From Cinclus cinclus (lineage: Eukaryota; Chordata; Aves; Passeriformes; Cinclidae): a stretch of 64,000 nt of DNA. The position numbers and the translations under genes were made by a program. The DNA is taken from NCBI RefSeq assembly GCF_963662255.1, contig NC_085052.1:10189807-10253806 (forward strand), written 5' to 3'. The stretch's first letter is position 1, and every line of letters starts with the position of its first letter. The notes under the pieces were generated by a model that saw only the letters and a program-made list of their open reading frames with translations, did not search any database and was not told the origin of the DNA. Shown here piece after piece: positions 62,701 through 64,000 of this stretch.

Positions 62701-63830
62701 CTAATAACACTGATAAAATTTTTGCTGGTGGCTATTCATGCTCAAGAAAACCAAGGATGTGGGCCAGAATGAAAGATGGCATTAGTGATTCCAGGAGAGA
62801 CTTCACTGTTTTCTTTTTTCTGTATGAACTCTGATCTGTTTTAGCTACAAAACCTTTTTTTCAAGTGTTTCTGATACTTCAAGGGTGATGGGGATCAAAT
62901 ACTCTGCACTGCTAGCACTGCCCTGCTTTACAAGGGAAGTTCAGCACCAGAGGAAATGTGGCAGTAGCTAGAAAGGAGGTAGTGGAGATCCTTTCTTTGG
63001 GGATCCAGAAAACTTTTTAGAAGTTTTCCAGAACTGCCTTTGGACTACCAGATGTAAGACACTCTTGGGAGGGAAACTAAACTGGTGAGCAGTTGTATGG
63101 GTGAGAGAGCAGGATGAAGTGATGGGGAGAGGAAGCGGCTGCTACAGTCCAGTTAGAGAGATAAGGGACTTGGAAATTGGATTCCAGGTCCTTGTAAAGG
63201 TGGTCAGAAAGTGGAGATGGAACAATGCTAGGTCTGAATGCTTCCAGGAATCCAAGTTTCTTTGCTGCTTTACTCCCAGGGAGAAGTGCAACTGAAAATC
63301 AAAGAAGTCCCAGGGAAGCCAGTTGCAGAGCCAGGTTTGACCTCCAGCCAACCAGAGAGGCGACAGCAAGAGGGGGAATAAGTAGAGGGAACCAAGGCAG
63401 GTTGAGAGAGGCATAAGATCAGCACTACTACCTTTCTTTCGAGTTTTGAGAGTCTCCCAGGCGAATTATTTTCTTATTGTTGTAATGTCCCATGGATGTT
63501 CTCAGATCTGGGGGGAGTGATGCCATCCTTCAGAGTGAAGATGCTAATCAATGCTGAGAGATGATAATTATAGTTATGATTAATTTAGGATTTCTCATTG
63601 AATGCTTGGAGACATATAACTAATGAATAGCTGAAGCAGTGCTTTTCCCCTTAAGGTAGATCTTTCTCTTTCTGACACTTGTAGTCATTTAAGTGCATGG
63701 GAGGCACTGCTTACGAACGAATCACTGACAACCTTTTTACCTCCATAGATCCAGGCATGTCCATCCGTGCATCCATTCACAGTCTTCAAGGTATTCAGAT
63801 ACTCAGAAATTTATTCAATTAAAGACAATT
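56775..63830. other. Non-coding stretch, no gene seen
   Basis: Unique sequence throughout, with a T10-C5 run near 61280-61296. A CACGTG E-box lies in CATCACGTGGGTG at about 60190. The AT-rich parts at 58180-58350 and 59340-59560 lack repeat signatures and could be conserved. A 120-codon minus-strand frame (58728-59090) has no recognisable domain. Confidence 0.5.
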
Positions 63831-63864
63831 AGAAAAAAAAAAGAGAGAGAGAGAAAGAGAGAAA
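63831..63864. repeat. Homopurine (A)n(GA)n tract
   Basis: A 34-base run of A and G only, with A10 then repeated GA. The mirror-like purine tract could adopt triplex (H-DNA) structure. Seen directly; structure is an inference. Confidence 0.88.
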
Positions 63865-64000
63865 TGGAGACACTAAACACTGCTAGTCTTGCAGAATGGT
63901 ATGCATGGTGAATTTTCCAAGAGTCATCTGCTCTCTCTCTCATGCTGCACACCAGCCATGGTGCTAAAAAAAGTCCATATTCATTCCAGCAGGCAAGAAG
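63865..64000. other. Window end, nothing seen
   Basis: Unique sequence with a CTCTCTCT run near 63932-63940. No feature. Confidence 0.5.

Overview
The window looks like a vertebrate, most likely avian, non-coding segment: either a long intron or part of a gene desert. It is AT-rich, CpG-poor over most of its length, and contains one 200-base run of N typical of a scaffold gap. I found no protein-coding gene, tRNA, rRNA or known small RNA that I can defend. Open frames are short (longest 242 codons), often begin at non-ATG codons, cross simple repeats, and resemble no protein family I recognise. The bird assignment is an inference: 64 kb holds no young SINE or LINE copies, no Alu or L1, and only a few heavily decayed amniote-age relics (CR1/L3-like LINE, and MIR/L2-like tails).

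Layout: 1-19.9 kb is unique sequence with a few simple repeats and the gap at 2645-2844. An L2/CORE-SINE-like 3' tail lies near 19.9-20.0 kb. A CpG-enriched patch at about 24.43-25.07 kb is the best promoter-like or enhancer-like interval in the window. Between 27 and 34 kb lie four two-copy short direct or tandem repeats. From 36.5 to 46.7 kb comes most of the old repeat material: a MIR-like relic on the minus strand (36.8 kb), a CR1/L3-like 3' region (39.6-39.8 kb), an antisense CR1-like 3' end (41.2-41.3 kb), a MIR/L2-like tail (42.5-42.7 kb), and a CR1/L3-like reverse-transcriptase relic (about 46.05-46.72 kb). From 46.7 kb to the end the sequence is again unique, with several low-complexity tracts. 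These include a 134-base T-free A/C tract at 52.1 kb, an AT palindromic tract flanked by 14-base direct repeats at 54.0 kb, and a C12/A8 tract with G-quadruplex potential on the minus strand at 56.75 kb.

Several stretches have homeodomain-type TAATTA clusters and look like candidate conserved regulatory elements. The best is at 37.2-37.45 kb. Conservation cannot be judged from one sequence, so these are offered with low confidence. I did not find a convincing previously undescribed biological system.
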